DNA from: Achromobacter dolens
GTDB taxonomy: Bacteria; Pseudomonadota; Gammaproteobacteria; Burkholderiales; Burkholderiaceae_B
Length of the DNA stretch: 64,000 bases
Direction of reading: 5' to 3'
Assembly (NCBI RefSeq): GCF_902859745.1
Contig: NZ_CADIJW010000016.1
Location: 47,786-111,785, forward strand
Shown piece by piece: positions 37,764 to 49,251 of this stretch (positions within the stretch are counted from its first letter, which is position 1; each line of letters starts with the position of its first letter). A model generated the notes under the pieces. That model was not told the DNA's origin. It saw only the letters and a list, made by a program, of their open reading frames with translations, and searched no databases. The position numbers and the translations under genes are program-made.

Positions 37764-37826
37764 GGGTATACCCTTAGTATGAAAATGAATTTTCTTATCT
37801 AAAATTTGCGTGTAAACAGATTTACA
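37764..37826. promoter_or_regulatory. Three palindromes upstream of the RpiR-type gene
   Basis: GGGTATACCC (37764-37773), GAAAAT-GA-ATTTTC (37781-37794) and TGTAAA-CAGA-TTTACA (37811-37826) are perfect inverted repeats in an AT-rich stretch just before the operon. The last resembles the TGTAAT...ATTACA site of HexR, an RpiR-family protein. One or more probably bind the RpiR-type regulator at 37860-38735. Confidence 0.6.
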
Positions 37827-37859
37827 CAAACCTTCGCTACGTTTCCCCCCTCTTTCTCG

Positions 37860-38735
37860 ATGAACAAGGCCGCACTCACGATCGCTGATCGGATCGCCCG
37901 GGCCCAGCCCGCGCTGAGCCGCACGCAGCACAAGATGGCCGAGTACGTCCTGGCGCACCAGTTCCGCGTCGCCACGATGACCATCGACGAATTCGCGACG
38001 GCGGCGGGCGTGTCGGTCGCCACCGCCAACCGTTTCGCGCGCGCCCTGGACCTGCCCGGTTACCCGCAATTCCGCGCCGAACTGGCACGCGGTTTCGAGG
38101 CGGCGCTGGAGCCGGTCGAAAAATTGCGCACCGAACTCGCGCACTCGGCCAGCGCGGTGCAGATCTTTGCCGCGACCCTCGAAGAAGACATCCGCAACGC
38201 CCAGCGCAACCTGCAGAGCCTGGATGCCGCCGCCTGTGAGCAGGCGGTCGATGCCATCCTGGCCGCCGACCGCGTCTTCATCATCGGTTTTGGCGCCAGC
38301 GGCTTCCTGGCCGGCATGCTGCAGCGTGGCCTGTGCATGCACCTGCATTCGGTCGAATCGCTGGCCGGCCCGGGCGGCGTATCGCACGCGGCGCGTCAGA
38401 TGTCGCGCATGACCAGCAAGGATCTGGTCATCGCCATCGGCTTTCCGCGCTATCTGGCAGACACCGTGACCCTGGCGGGCGCCGCCAAGCAGGCCGGCGT
38501 GCCGGTGCTGGTGCTGACCGACAAGCCCACCTCGCCGCTGGCGCCGACCGCGTCGGTGGTGCTGTACGCGGTGTCCACGCGCCAACTGATTCCCAATTCC
38601 GAAACCGCCGCGCTGGGCCTGATCGAAGCCCTTTCGGCGGCGGTGGCCTATCGGGCCAAGAATTCCGTCGCGGCCGCCGCTGGGGTGACCCAGTCCGTGA
38701 TGCCGTGGCTCATCCATGGAGTAGGTAAACGATGA
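37860..38735 (+). CDS. RpiR/MurR-family regulator with SIS domain
   Basis: 291 residues. An N-terminal HTH_6 domain (residues about 5-80, FATAAGVSVATANRFARAL) is followed by a SIS domain at about 120-260 (RVFIIGFGASGFLAGML). SIS domains usually bind phosphosugars. In operons like this the ligand is likely a peptide-derived or cell-wall-derived metabolite, but that is inference. It is the first gene of the peptide operon and overlaps iaaA by 4 bp. The ATG at 37860 has no clear ribosome site; a TTG at 37806 would place the start within the palindromes. Confidence 0.87.
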   Translation: MNKAALTIADRIARAQPALSRTQHKMAEYVLAHQFRVATMTIDEFATAAGVSVATANRFARALDLPGYPQFRAELARGFEAALEPVEKLRTELAHSASAVQIFAATLEEDIRNAQRNLQSLDAAACEQAVDAILAADRVFIIGFGASGFLAGMLQRGLCMHLHSVESLAGPGGVSHAARQMSRMTSKDLVIAIGFPRYLADTVTLAGAAKQAGVPVLVLTDKPTSPLAPTASVVLYAVSTRQLIPNSETAALGLIEALSAAVAYRAKNSVAAAAGVTQSVMPWLIHGVGKR

Positions 38736-39712
38736 TTCAACCCGTGATCGCGATTCACGGTGGCGCCGGCGCGATGTCCCGCGCGGCCATGTCGCCCGAG
38801 AAAGAGCAGGAATACCTGAGCGCCCTCGAATCCATCCTGACGGCCGGCCAGGCCGTGCTGGCCCGTGGCGGCAGCGCGCTGGACGCCGTCACCGAAGCCG
38901 TGCGCCTCCTGGAAGATTGCCCGCTGTTCAACGCCGGCCATGGCGCCGTGTTCACCAGCGCCGGCACCCATGAACTGGACGCCGCCATCATGGACGGCGC
39001 CACGCTGCGTTCGGGCGCCATCGCCAATGTCAACTGCGTGCGCAACCCGGTGTTCGCCGCGCGCAAGGTCATGGAAACCAGCAAGCACGTGTTGTTCGTG
39101 GGCGAGGGCGCCGAAGCCTTCGCCAAGGACGCCGGCCTGGAAATCGTCGACCCCTCGTATTTCTCCACCGAGGCGCGCCGCGAGCAATTGCTGCGCGTGC
39201 AGCGCGAAACGCCGGAAGCGGCGGTGCTGGACCACGACGGCCAGGCCATGGTCGCGCGCGGCCAGCCGGCGCCGGCCGATCCGCTCGATTCCGACAAGAA
39301 GTTCGGCACCGTGGGCGCCGTGGCCGTGGACGCGCAGGGCAACCTGGCCGCGGCCACCTCCACCGGCGGCATCACCAACAAGCAGGTCGGCCGCGTCGGC
39401 GACGCGCCGCTGATCGGCGCCGGCACCTACGCCAGCAACAAGACCTGCGCCGTGTCCACCACGGGCACGGGCGAGATGTTCATCCGCATGGTCGCCGCCT
39501 ATGACGTGGCGGCCCAGATGGAATATTGCGGCGCCTCGCTGGAAACGGCGGCGGACCGCGTCGTGATGGAAAAACTGCCCACCATCGGCGGCAAGGGCGG
39601 CCTGGTGGCCGTTGACGCCCAGGGCAATGTGGCCTTGCCGTTCAACACGGAAGGCATGTACCGCGGTTACGCCCGCGTCGGTGAGAAGCCGGTCACCGCC
39701 ATCTATCGCTGA
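38732..39712 (+). CDS. iaaA: Isoaspartyl peptidase / type III L-asparaginase
   Basis: 326-residue Ntn-hydrolase that cleaves beta-aspartyl (isoaspartyl) dipeptides left by protein ageing. It self-cleaves to expose the nucleophile T193 in [12 protein letters not shown]; the flexible linker before it is at about 165-190. IAIHGGAG at the N-terminus and [10 protein letters not shown] downstream are family markers. In E. coli iaaA is the first gene of the iaaA-gsiABCD cluster, and the same order occurs here. Confidence 0.95.
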   Translation: MIQPVIAIHGGAGAMSRAAMSPEKEQEYLSALESILTAGQAVLARGGSALDAVTEAVRLLEDCPLFNAGHGAVFTSAGTHELDAAIMDGATLRSGAIANVNCVRNPVFAARKVMETSKHVLFVGEGAEAFAKDAGLEIVDPSYFSTEARREQLLRVQRETPEAAVLDHDGQAMVARGQPAPADPLDSDKKFGTVGAVAVDAQGNLAAATSTGGITNKQVGRVGDAPLIGAGTYASNKTCAVSTTGTGEMFIRMVAAYDVAAQMEYCGASLETAADRVVMEKLPTIGGKGGLVAVDAQGNVALPFNTEGMYRGYARVGEKPVTAIYR

Positions 39713-39758
39713 GCGGCGACGGGCTTCGTTTTTGTCAGTTTTAGGGATTACTAGAGAT

Positions 39759-41645
<1,887 letters not shown>

Positions 41646-41711
41646 GTCAGTTGTCGTACTTGTTTTTCTTCCACCAAACCCCCTAATTCCGCACAGGAAC
41701 CAGGAGTTGCA

Positions 41712-43265
41712 ATGATGAAAGTTCTGCGCCCCACCAAGCTGATGGCCGCCGCCGCGGTGGCCTTCGGCGTGCTCACCTCGCCGCTGGCGCATGCTGCCAA
41801 GGACGTGACGTTTGCCGTCTCCATCGCGCTGGAAACGCTCGACCCGTACAACACCAACAGCACGCTGAACCAGGCGGCCGGCAAGGCCTACTACGAAGGC
41901 CTGTTCGAGTTCGACAAGGACCTGAAGGTCCAGAAGGTCCTGGCCACCGACTACACCGTCAGCGAAGACGGCCTGGTGTACACCTTCAAGCTGCGCGATG
42001 GCGTCAAGTTCCATGACGGCACCCCGTTCAACGCCGAAGCCGTCAAGATCAACTTCGACCGTCCGGCCAACCCGGAAAACCGCCTGTCGCGCTACATCCA
42101 GTTCAGCGTCATCGAGAAGATCGAAGTGATCGACCCGCTGACCGTCAAGATCACGCTGAAGAAGCCGTTCTCGGCCTTCATCAACGCGCTGGCCCACCCG
42201 GCCGCCATGATGATCTCGCCGGCCGCCCTGGCCAAGTACGGCAAGGAAATCGGCTTCCACCCGGTTGGCACCGGCCCGTTCGAATTCGTCGAATGGAAGC
42301 CCGCCGAATACCTGAAGGTCAAGAAGTTCGACGGCTACTGGAAGAAGGGCTACCCCAAGGTCGACACCCTGACCTTCCGCACCGTGACCGACAACAACAC
42401 CCGCGCCGCCGTGGTGCAGACGGGCGAAGCGCAATTCGCCTTCCCGGTGCCGTTCGAGCAGGCTGCCGTGCTGTCCAAGAACGACAAGCTGGACGTGGTC
42501 GACCACAAGAACTCGATCATGGCCCGCTACCTGTCGATGAACGTGCAGCAAAAGCCGTTCGACAACGTCAAGGTGCGTGAAGCCATCAACTACGCCATCA
42601 ACAAGGAAGCCCTGGCCAAGGTCGCTTTCTCGGGCTACGCCACCGTCGTCGACGGCGTCGTGCCGACCGGCGTCGACTTCGCCCACAAGACCGGCCCGTG
42701 GCCGTACGACATCAAGAAGGCCAAGGCCCTGCTGGCCGAAGCCGGCTACCCCAATGGCTTCGAAAGCCAGCTCTGGTCCGCCTACAACGACGGCACCTCG
42801 GTGAAGGTGGTGCAGTTCCTGCAGCAGCAACTGGCGCAAGTCGGCATCAAGGTGTCGGTGGAAGTGCTGGAATCGGGCCAGCGCGTGCAGCGCGTGCAAC
42901 AGGTGCAAAAGCCTGAAGACGCCAAGGTCCGCATGTACTACGCCGGCTGGTCGTCCTCGACCGGCGAAGCCGACTGGGGCCTGCGTCCGCTGCTGACCAC
43001 CGCCGCGTTCCCGCCGGTGCTCAACAACGTGTCGTACTACTCGAACAAGTCGGTTGACGACGGCATCCAGCAAGCCCTGGCGACGACCGACCGCGCCAAG
43101 AAGACCGAGATCTACAAGACCGTTCAGGAAACCATCTGGAAGGACGCCCCGTGGGCCTTCCTGGTGACCCAGAACAACCTGTACGTCAAGTCGAAGAACC
43201 TGTCGGGCGTGTACGTGGAACCGGACACCTCGTTCTGGTTCGGCGACATCGACCTGAAGCAGTAA
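41712..43265 (+). CDS. gsiB: Periplasmic glutathione/peptide-binding protein
   Basis: 517-residue extracytoplasmic binding protein with a signal peptide cleaved after AHA (residue 28). Long stretches follow E. coli GsiB: TLDPYNTNSTLNQAAGKAYY, KKPFSAFINALAHPAAM, DNNTRAAVVQTGEAQFAFP, SSSTGEADW. That similarity makes glutathione or a related small peptide the likely ligand. Two hairpins follow the stop and may keep its level above that of the permeases. Confidence 0.94.
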   Translation: MMKVLRPTKLMAAAAVAFGVLTSPLAHAAKDVTFAVSIALETLDPYNTNSTLNQAAGKAYYEGLFEFDKDLKVQKVLATDYTVSEDGLVYTFKLRDGVKFHDGTPFNAEAVKINFDRPANPENRLSRYIQFSVIEKIEVIDPLTVKITLKKPFSAFINALAHPAAMMISPAALAKYGKEIGFHPVGTGPFEFVEWKPAEYLKVKKFDGYWKKGYPKVDTLTFRTVTDNNTRAAVVQTGEAQFAFPVPFEQAAVLSKNDKLDVVDHKNSIMARYLSMNVQQKPFDNVKVREAINYAINKEALAKVAFSGYATVVDGVVPTGVDFAHKTGPWPYDIKKAKALLAEAGYPNGFESQLWSAYNDGTSVKVVQFLQQQLAQVGIKVSVEVLESGQRVQRVQQVQKPEDAKVRMYYAGWSSSTGEADWGLRPLLTTAAFPPVLNNVSYYSNKSVDDGIQQALATTDRAKKTEIYKTVQETIWKDAPWAFLVTQNNLYVKSKNLSGVYVEPDTSFWFGDIDLKQ

Positions 43266-43281
43266 ACCGGCGGTAACTCAC

Positions 43282-43337
43282 GGGGCCGTTCGGCCCCTTG
43301 CAAGGCCACATACGGCGGGGACGCGGTGTCCCCGCCG
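43282..43337 (+). promoter_or_regulatory. Two intercistronic hairpins between gsiB and gsiC
   Basis: GGGGCC-GTTC-GGCCCC at 43282-43297, and a second perfect 10-bp stem, CGGCGGGGAC (43313-43322) with GTCCCCGCCG (43328-43337). Neither has a T run, so they are more likely mRNA-stabilising or partial-termination structures that favour the binding protein over the membrane subunits. Confidence 0.65.
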
Positions 43338-43354
43338 ATGTTGCAGGAATTTCA

Positions 43355-44275
43355 ATGCTGACCTACATCGTCAAACGTCTTTTGGGCATGATCCCCACGC
43401 TGCTGCTGGTGGCCGTGGTCGTGTTCCTGTTTGTGCACATGCTTCCGGGCGACCCGGCGCGACTGGCCGCGGGCCAGGAGGCCGACCAGCAGACCGTCGA
43501 ACTGGTGCGCAAGGAACTGGGGCTGGATCTGCCCCTGCCGCAGCAGTTCGTGCGCTACTTCAGCCACATGCTGCAAGGCGACCTCGGCACTTCGCTGCGC
43601 ACCAAGCGTCCCGTCTCGACCGAAATCGCCGATCGCTTCATGCCCACGCTGTGGCTGACGATCGCCAGCATGGTCTGGTCCGTCACCTTCGGCATGATCA
43701 TCGGCATCGTGTCGGCCGTGTGGCGCAACCGCTGGCCCGACCGCCTCGGCATGACGCTGGCGGTGTCCGGCATCTCGTTCCCCGCGTTCGCGCTGGGCAT
43801 GATGCTGATGCAGATCTTTTCCGTGAACCTGGGCTGGCTGCCGACCGTGGGCGCCTCCAGTTGGAAACACTACATTCTTCCGTCCATCACGCTGGGCGCG
43901 GCGGTGGCCGCGGTGATGGCGCGCTTTACCCGCGCTTCCTTCGTCGAAGTGGTGCAGGAAGACTTCGTGCGCACCGCCCGGGCCAAGGGCCTGAGCGAGC
44001 GTCGCGTGGTCATCAAGCACGCGCTGCGCAACGCGCTGATTCCGGTCGTCACCATGATGGGCCTGCAGTTCGGCTTCCTCCTGGGCGGCTCGATCGTGGT
44101 CGAGACGGTGTTCAACTGGCCCGGCCTCGGCCGCCTGCTGGTCGACGCCGTGACCCAACGCGACTATCCGGTGATCCAGGGCCTGGTGCTGCTGTTCTCG
44201 CTGGAATTCATCCTGATCAACCTGATTGTCGACGTGCTCTATGGCGTCATCAATCCCAGCATCCGTTACAAGTGA
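43355..44275 (+). CDS. gsiC: Peptide/glutathione ABC importer permease C
   Basis: 306 residues, same length as E. coli GsiC. Starts [19 protein letters not shown] and has six predicted membrane helices. The EAA loop that contacts the ATPase is [20 protein letters not shown] at about 210-229. ATG at 43355 is preceded by AGGA. It is 7 bp from gsiD. Confidence 0.94.
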   Translation: MLTYIVKRLLGMIPTLLLVAVVVFLFVHMLPGDPARLAAGQEADQQTVELVRKELGLDLPLPQQFVRYFSHMLQGDLGTSLRTKRPVSTEIADRFMPTLWLTIASMVWSVTFGMIIGIVSAVWRNRWPDRLGMTLAVSGISFPAFALGMMLMQIFSVNLGWLPTVGASSWKHYILPSITLGAAVAAVMARFTRASFVEVVQEDFVRTARAKGLSERRVVIKHALRNALIPVVTMMGLQFGFLLGGSIVVETVFNWPGLGRLLVDAVTQRDYPVIQGLVLLFSLEFILINLIVDVLYGVINPSIRYK

Positions 44276-44282
44276 GGCGGCC

Positions 44283-45185
44283 ATGAGCAATACGACACCC
44301 GCCGCAACCGTTGCCGCCGCCGTGCCCAAGAACGACGTGCGCACGCCCGCCACCGAGTTCTGGCGCAAGTTCAAGAAGCAGAAGCTGGCCGTGGGCGCCG
44401 GCGTCTTCGTCCTGCTGCTGGTCGTGGTGGCGATCCTGGCCCCCTGGATCGTGCCGTTCGACCCGGAGAACTTCTTCGACTACGACGCGCTCAACGCCGG
44501 TCCGTCCTGGACGCACTGGCTGGGCGTGGATTCGCTGGGCCGCGACATTTTCAGCCGCATCATCATGGGCGCGCGCATCTCGCTGGCCGCGGGCTTTTTG
44601 TCCGTCGCCATGGGCGCCATCGTCGGCACCTTCATGGGCCTGATGGCCGGCTACTACGAAGGTTGGTGGGAACGCATCACGATGCGCGTCTCCGACGTGC
44701 TGCTGGCGTTCCCCGGCATGCTGCTGGCCATCGGCGTGGTCGCGATCCTGGGCTCGAGCATGGTCAACGTGATCGTGGCCGTGGCCGTGTTCAGCGTGCC
44801 GGCGTTCGCCCGCCTGGTGCGCGGCAACACGCTGTCGATCAAGCAGATGACCTACGTCGAGGCGGTCAAGAGCGTGGGCGCGTCCGACTGGACCATCATC
44901 ATGCGCCACATCCTGCCCGGCACGATCTCGCCGATCGTGGTGTACGGCACGATGCGCATCGGCACCTCGATCATCACCGCGGCCAGCCTGTCGTTCCTGG
45001 GCATGGGCGCTTCGCCCCCCACGCCGGAGTGGGGCGCGATGCTGAACGAGGCGCGCGCCGACATGGTGATCGCCCCGCACGTGGCGATCTTCCCGGCGCT
45101 GGCGATCTTCCTGACCGTGCTGGCGTTCAACCTGCTGGGCGACGGTCTGCGCGACGCGCTCGATCCCAAGATCGACCGCAAGTAA
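44283..45185 (+). CDS. gsiD: Peptide/glutathione ABC importer permease D
   Basis: 300 residues. A cytoplasmic N-terminus ([16 protein letters not shown]) leads into six membrane helices. The [18 protein letters not shown] segment and the EAA loop [20 protein letters not shown] are typical of oligopeptide permease D subunits. Completes the importer with gsiA, gsiB and gsiC. The next gene follows after 169 bp of GC-rich sequence. Confidence 0.94.
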   Translation: MSNTTPAATVAAAVPKNDVRTPATEFWRKFKKQKLAVGAGVFVLLLVVVAILAPWIVPFDPENFFDYDALNAGPSWTHWLGVDSLGRDIFSRIIMGARISLAAGFLSVAMGAIVGTFMGLMAGYYEGWWERITMRVSDVLLAFPGMLLAIGVVAILGSSMVNVIVAVAVFSVPAFARLVRGNTLSIKQMTYVEAVKSVGASDWTIIMRHILPGTISPIVVYGTMRIGTSIITAASLSFLGMGASPPTPEWGAMLNEARADMVIAPHVAIFPALAIFLTVLAFNLLGDGLRDALDPKIDRK

Positions 45186-45354
45186 CCGCCAAGCGGATGA
45201 TGGCCGCCGCGTCGGTCGCCCCTCGGGGCTCGGCGCGTGTCATCGGTTCCCTTGCCGCCGCCCGCGTCCGGGCGCCCGCCTCGCGGCGCGCGCCACGGCC
45301 GCGCGGGACGGCGGCATTTTGCATTCTGGAGCGTGGCGACACGCAGCGACAAGC

Positions 45355-46449
45355 ATGGACAAACAAGCGCTGGACCAACCCCGCATCGGCAAGCTGCAAG
45401 CCGGCGCGCTCGATTCGATCTGCGACGTGGGCGACATCACCGTTGGCCACAGCACGCTGGACGACGGCGCGCTGCAGACCGGCGTGACCGTGGTGCGCCC
45501 GCATGGCGGCAACCTGTTCCTGGACAAGGTGCCGGCCGCCGCCACGGTGCTGAACGGCTTTGGCAAGAGCACCGGCCTGGTCCAGGTGCAGGAACTGGGC
45601 GTGCTGGAAACGCCGATCGCGCTCACCAACACCTTCGGCGTGGGCACCGTGGCCAACGCCCAGATCCGCGCGGCGGTGGCGGCCACGCCCGAGATCGGCC
45701 GCGGCATGTCGACGGTCAATCCGCTGGTGTTCGAGTGCAACGACGGCTATCTGAATGACATCCAGGCCATGGCGGTGCAGGAATCGCACTACGTCCAGGC
45801 GCTGGCCGCCGCGGACAAGCGCATGGCACAGGGCGCGGTCGGCGCGGGCCGTGGCATGTCGTGCTTTTCCTTCAAGGGCGGCATCGGCTCGGCCTCGCGC
45901 GTGGCCGCGATCCAGCCTGGCCTGCGCTACACGGTCGGCGCGCTGGTGCTGGCCAATTTCGGCCGCCTGCCCAACCTGACCGTGGCCGGCCGGCCCTTCG
46001 GCCGGCGGCTGGCGGACCAGTTGGACCGAGGCCTGGCGCAGGCGGGCGAGAACGCCGCCATCGTGCCGGAAAAGGGCTCCATCATCCTGCTGGTGGCGAC
46101 CGACGCGCCGCTGGACGCGCGCCAGTTGCGCCGCCTGTCGCTGCGCGCCGGCGCCGGCCTGGCCCGCACCGGCTCGGTGTTCGGCCATGGCAGCGGCGAC
46201 ATCGCGCTGGCGTTCTCCACCGCCTACACCGTGCCGCAACAGGCCGAGCGGCCGATGCCGGCCATCGCCATGCTGCACGAGACCCGCATCGATCCGCTGT
46301 TCGAGGCGGCGGCCGAGGCCTGCGAGCAGGCCATCATCGCCGCGCTGTGGCAGGCCGACGGCGTGTTGGGCCGCGATGGCCATCACCGCGCCGCCATCCG
46401 CGACGCCGCGCCCGACTGGCGCCAATGGCTGGCGGACACCGAATTCTGA
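45355..46449 (+). CDS. DmpA-type P1/S58 aminopeptidase
   Basis: 364-residue self-processing Ntn-type hydrolase. The cleavage pair is G241-S242 in EKGSIILLVATDAPL, matching G249-S250 of Ochrobactrum DmpA, and GAGRGMSCFSFKGGIGSASR precedes it. DmpA releases N-terminal L- and D-alanine and relatives (BapA) cleave beta-peptides. Placement inside a peptide-uptake operon suggests it works on imported peptides with D- or beta-residues. No signal peptide is seen. The ribosome site is weak. Confidence 0.9.
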   Translation: MDKQALDQPRIGKLQAGALDSICDVGDITVGHSTLDDGALQTGVTVVRPHGGNLFLDKVPAAATVLNGFGKSTGLVQVQELGVLETPIALTNTFGVGTVANAQIRAAVAATPEIGRGMSTVNPLVFECNDGYLNDIQAMAVQESHYVQALAAADKRMAQGAVGAGRGMSCFSFKGGIGSASRVAAIQPGLRYTVGALVLANFGRLPNLTVAGRPFGRRLADQLDRGLAQAGENAAIVPEKGSIILLVATDAPLDARQLRRLSLRAGAGLARTGSVFGHGSGDIALAFSTAYTVPQQAERPMPAIAMLHETRIDPLFEAAAEACEQAIIAALWQADGVLGRDGHHRAAIRDAAPDWRQWLADTEF

Positions 46450-46469
46450 ATCCTACGAAGGCACTCTCC

Positions 46470-47372
46470 ATGAAGATCCTGATTTCCACCGATATCGAAG
46501 GCGTCGCCGGCGTCTTCCACGCCGAACAAGTCCGCGCGGGCAACGGCGAATACGAGCGCGCCCGCGCCTGGATGACCGCCGAAGCCAACGCGGCCGTGCA
46601 GGGCGCCATCGCCGGCGGCGCCGAAGAGGTCCTGGTCAATGATTCGCACGGCGGCTTCCGCAACCTGCTGCCGGACGGCATCGACGAACGCGCCCGCCTG
46701 GTGCTGGGCAAGCCGCGCTACCTGGGCATGATGGGCGGCCTGGAAGAGGGCTGCGACGCCGTCTTCATGATCGGCTACCATTCGCGCTCGCAGGGGCGCG
46801 GCATCCTCGCGCACACCATCAACAGCTTCGCTTTCTCGCGCGTCTTCATCAATGGCATGGAGCTGGGCGAGGCCGGCCTGTACGGCGCGCTGGCCGGCGA
46901 AATGGGCGTGCCCGTCATCCTGGCCACCGGCGACGACGTGTTCATCGCCGAGACCACCGACCTGTTCCCCGGCGCGCAGTGGGTGCAGACCAAGGTGGCG
47001 CATGGCCAGGGCAGCGGCGTGACGCTGTCGCCGGCGGCCTCGCGCCGCGCGATCGCCGCCGCTGCCGAGACGGCCGTGCGCAACTTGAAGGGAACGACCC
47101 CCACGCCGCGCCCGCAAGGCGGGCTTGCTGCCCCCCAGGGGGGCGTTTCCACCTCGGGGCGGCCCAGCGGTGGAAAGGCGGTTCCGTTCCGCATCCCCGC
47201 CCCTATAGAATGCCGGTTGCAGACGCAGTCGTCGGCCCTGGCCGACCTGTTCTGCATGTGGCCCACGCTGGAGCGCGTGGACGGCGTGACGCTGCGGTTC
47301 ACCACGGACAGCATGCAGGCCGCCATCCGCACGCTGAACAGCCTGGCCGCCATGTCCTTCATGTTGCGCTAA
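46470..47372 (+). CDS. M55-family D-aminopeptidase (DppA-like) with in-frame insertion
   Basis: 300 residues. Zinc ligands fit D8, E10, H60, H104 and E134 as in Bacillus subtilis DppA, with the base H115 (GILAHT), so the active site is intact. DppA cleaves D-Ala-D-Ala and similar D-peptides. Residues about 208-236 (GTTPTPRPQGGLAAPQGGVS and on) are Pro/Gly-rich, lie between AVRNLK and PFRIPAP, and are encoded by a hairpin-rich 95-bp element that looks like an inserted repeat. The downstream frame is kept and the C-terminal domain continues normally. Confidence 0.88.
   Translation: MKILISTDIEGVAGVFHAEQVRAGNGEYERARAWMTAEANAAVQGAIAGGAEEVLVNDSHGGFRNLLPDGIDERARLVLGKPRYLGMMGGLEEGCDAVFMIGYHSRSQGRGILAHTINSFAFSRVFINGMELGEAGLYGALAGEMGVPVILATGDDVFIAETTDLFPGAQWVQTKVAHGQGSGVTLSPAASRRAIAAAAETAVRNLKGTTPTPRPQGGLAAPQGGVSTSGRPSGGKAVPFRIPAPIECRLQTQSSALADLFCMWPTLERVDGVTLRFTTDSMQAAIRTLNSLAAMSFMLR
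47091..47185. repeat. Hairpin-rich repeat-like insertion inside the M55 gene
   Basis: Contains three perfect inverted repeats in a row: GCCCGC-AAG-GCGGGC (47110-47124), GCCCCCCAGGGGGGC (47130-47144) and TTTCCACC...GGTGGAAA (47146-47153 with 47169-47176). The whole is bounded by GGAAC (47091-47095) and GTTCC (47181-47185). The sequence style resembles short dispersed intergenic repeats that I recall from Bordetella-type genomes. It adds about 29 codons without breaking the frame. Confidence 0.65.
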
Positions 47373-47380
47373 GGAAACCC

Positions 47381-49171
47381 ATGTCCAGCACCGACACCCG
47401 TATCGCCCAACTGCGGCAGGCCATGCGCCGCCGCGGCCTGTCCGCCTATATCGTGCCGTCCTCGGATCCGCACCTGTCCGAATACCTGCCGGCGCGCTGG
47501 CAGGGCCGGCGCTGGCTGTCGGGCTTCACGGGGTCGGTGGGCACGCTGGTGGTGACCGCCGATTTCGCCGGCCTGTGGGTCGACAGCCGCTACTGGGTGC
47601 AGGCCGAGGCGCAACTGGCCGGCACCGGCGTGCAACTGATGAAGATCGCCGTCGCCACCACGCCGGGCCATGTGGACTGGCTGGCCGCCAACACCCGCGC
47701 CGGCGATGTCATCGGCGTCGATGGGCAGGTGCTGGGCCTGGCCGCGTTCCGCGCGCTGTCGGTGGCCGCCGCCACGTCCGGCGCCACGCTGGAGATCCGC
47801 GCCGACCTTCTGGACGATATCTGGACCGACCGGGCCGGCCTGCCGCCGGCCGCGATCTACGAACACGTGGCGCCGCAGGCCTGCGTCACGCGCGCCGACA
47901 AGCTGGCCCAGGTGCGCGCCGCCATGCGCGCCCATGGCGCCGACGTGCATTTCATCAGCACGCTCGACGACATCGCCTGGCTCTTCAACCTGCGCGGCGC
48001 CGATGTCGACTACAACCCGGTGTTCGTCGGCCATGCGCTGCTTGGCCTGGACCACGCCACGCTGTTCGTGGCCGACGGCAAGATCGACGCCGCGCTGCGC
48101 GCCACGCTGGCCGCCGATGGCGTCGAAGTGGCCGATTACGCCCAGGCCGCCGACGCGCTGGCCTCGCTCGAACTCGACCAGAAGCTGCTGATCGATCCGG
48201 CGCGCGTCACCTGTGGCGTGTTCCACGCGATGGACCCCGCCGTGCCCCGTGTCGAGGCCATCAATCCGTCCACGCTGCTCAAGTCGCGCAAGACCGACGC
48301 TGAACTGGCCAATGTGCGCCAGGCCATGGCGCAGGACGGGGCGGCGCTGTGCGAATTCTTCGCCTGGTTCGAGGGCGCGCTGGGCAACGAGCGCATCACC
48401 GAGCTGGCCATCGACGAACAGATCACCGCCGCTCGCGCCCGCCGCCCGGACTACGTCTGCCCCAGCTTCGCCACCATCGCCGGCTTCAACGCCAACGGCG
48501 CCATGCCGCACTATCGCGCCACGGCCGAATCGCACGCCACCATCGAAGGCGACGGCCTGCTGCTGATCGACTCCGGCGGCCAGTACCTGGGCGGCACCAC
48601 CGACATCACCCGCGTGGTCGCGGTAGGCACGCCCAGCGCCGACCAGAAGGTCGATTTCACGCTGGTGCTCAAGGGCATGATCGCGCTGTCGCGCGCCTCG
48701 TTCCCGCGCGGCACGCCGTCGCCGATGCTGGACGCCATCGCGCGCGCCCCGATCTGGGAGGGCGGCGCCGAATACGGCCACGGCACCGGCCACGGCGTGG
48801 GCTACTTCCTGAACGTGCACGAAGGCCCGCAGGTCATCTCGTATCGCGCGGTTCCCGGTCCGCACACGGCCATGGAACCGGGCATGATCACGTCCAACGA
48901 ACCGGGCATCTATCGTCCCGGCCGCTGGGGCGTGCGCATCGAGAACCTGGTGGCCAACCGCGCCTGGCTGACGTCCGAGCTGGGCGAGTTCCTGTGTTTC
49001 GAGACGCTGACGCTGTGCCCGATCGACACGCGCTGCATCGAACCGTCGCTGCTGCGCGCGGATGAAATCGCGTGGCTCAACGACTATCACAAGACCGTGT
49101 TCGAGCGCCTGTCGCCGCTGGTCGAGGGCGAAGCGCTGGCCTGGCTGGAACGCCGCACCGCGGCGATCTGA
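47381..49171 (+). CDS. Aminopeptidase P (X-Pro aminopeptidase, M24)
   Basis: 596 residues, the long three-domain form: two creatinase-type N-terminal domains (about 5-150 and 155-310) and an M24 pita-bread domain (about 310-540). Metal-site motifs are LLIDSGGQYLGGTTDITR, YGHGTGHGVGYFLNVHEGP and ITSNEPGIYRPG. Releases the first residue from peptides with proline in position two. It starts 8 bp after the M55 gene with an AAGGAAA site and ends the operon at a strong terminator. Confidence 0.93.
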   Translation: MSSTDTRIAQLRQAMRRRGLSAYIVPSSDPHLSEYLPARWQGRRWLSGFTGSVGTLVVTADFAGLWVDSRYWVQAEAQLAGTGVQLMKIAVATTPGHVDWLAANTRAGDVIGVDGQVLGLAAFRALSVAAATSGATLEIRADLLDDIWTDRAGLPPAAIYEHVAPQACVTRADKLAQVRAAMRAHGADVHFISTLDDIAWLFNLRGADVDYNPVFVGHALLGLDHATLFVADGKIDAALRATLAADGVEVADYAQAADALASLELDQKLLIDPARVTCGVFHAMDPAVPRVEAINPSTLLKSRKTDAELANVRQAMAQDGAALCEFFAWFEGALGNERITELAIDEQITAARARRPDYVCPSFATIAGFNANGAMPHYRATAESHATIEGDGLLLIDSGGQYLGGTTDITRVVAVGTPSADQKVDFTLVLKGMIALSRASFPRGTPSPMLDAIARAPIWEGGAEYGHGTGHGVGYFLNVHEGPQVISYRAVPGPHTAMEPGMITSNEPGIYRPGRWGVRIENLVANRAWLTSELGEFLCFETLTLCPIDTRCIEPSLLRADEIAWLNDYHKTVFERLSPLVEGEALAWLERRTAAI

Positions 49172-49183
49172 CGGTCGCGTCCT

Positions 49184-49222
49184 GCAATGACAAAAGGCCC
49201 CGTCGGGGCCTTTTGTCATTGC
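49184..49222. terminator. Bidirectional terminator closing the peptide operon
   Basis: A perfect 18-bp stem (49184-49201 with 49205-49222) and a 3-nt loop. The arms contain AAAA and TTTT on either side of GGCCCC, so it can end transcription from both the operon and the convergent membrane-protein gene. Confidence 0.92.
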
Positions 49223-49251
49223 GCTTGCGGCGTTGCGCCTTCGCGCGGCGC

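Noticed and set aside
45186-45354. A second copy of the hairpin repeat between gsiD and dmpA
   Set aside because: CGCCCCTCGGGGC-like sequence is present, but it lacks the order of three hairpins and the terminal GGAAC/GTTCC seen in the M55 insertion.
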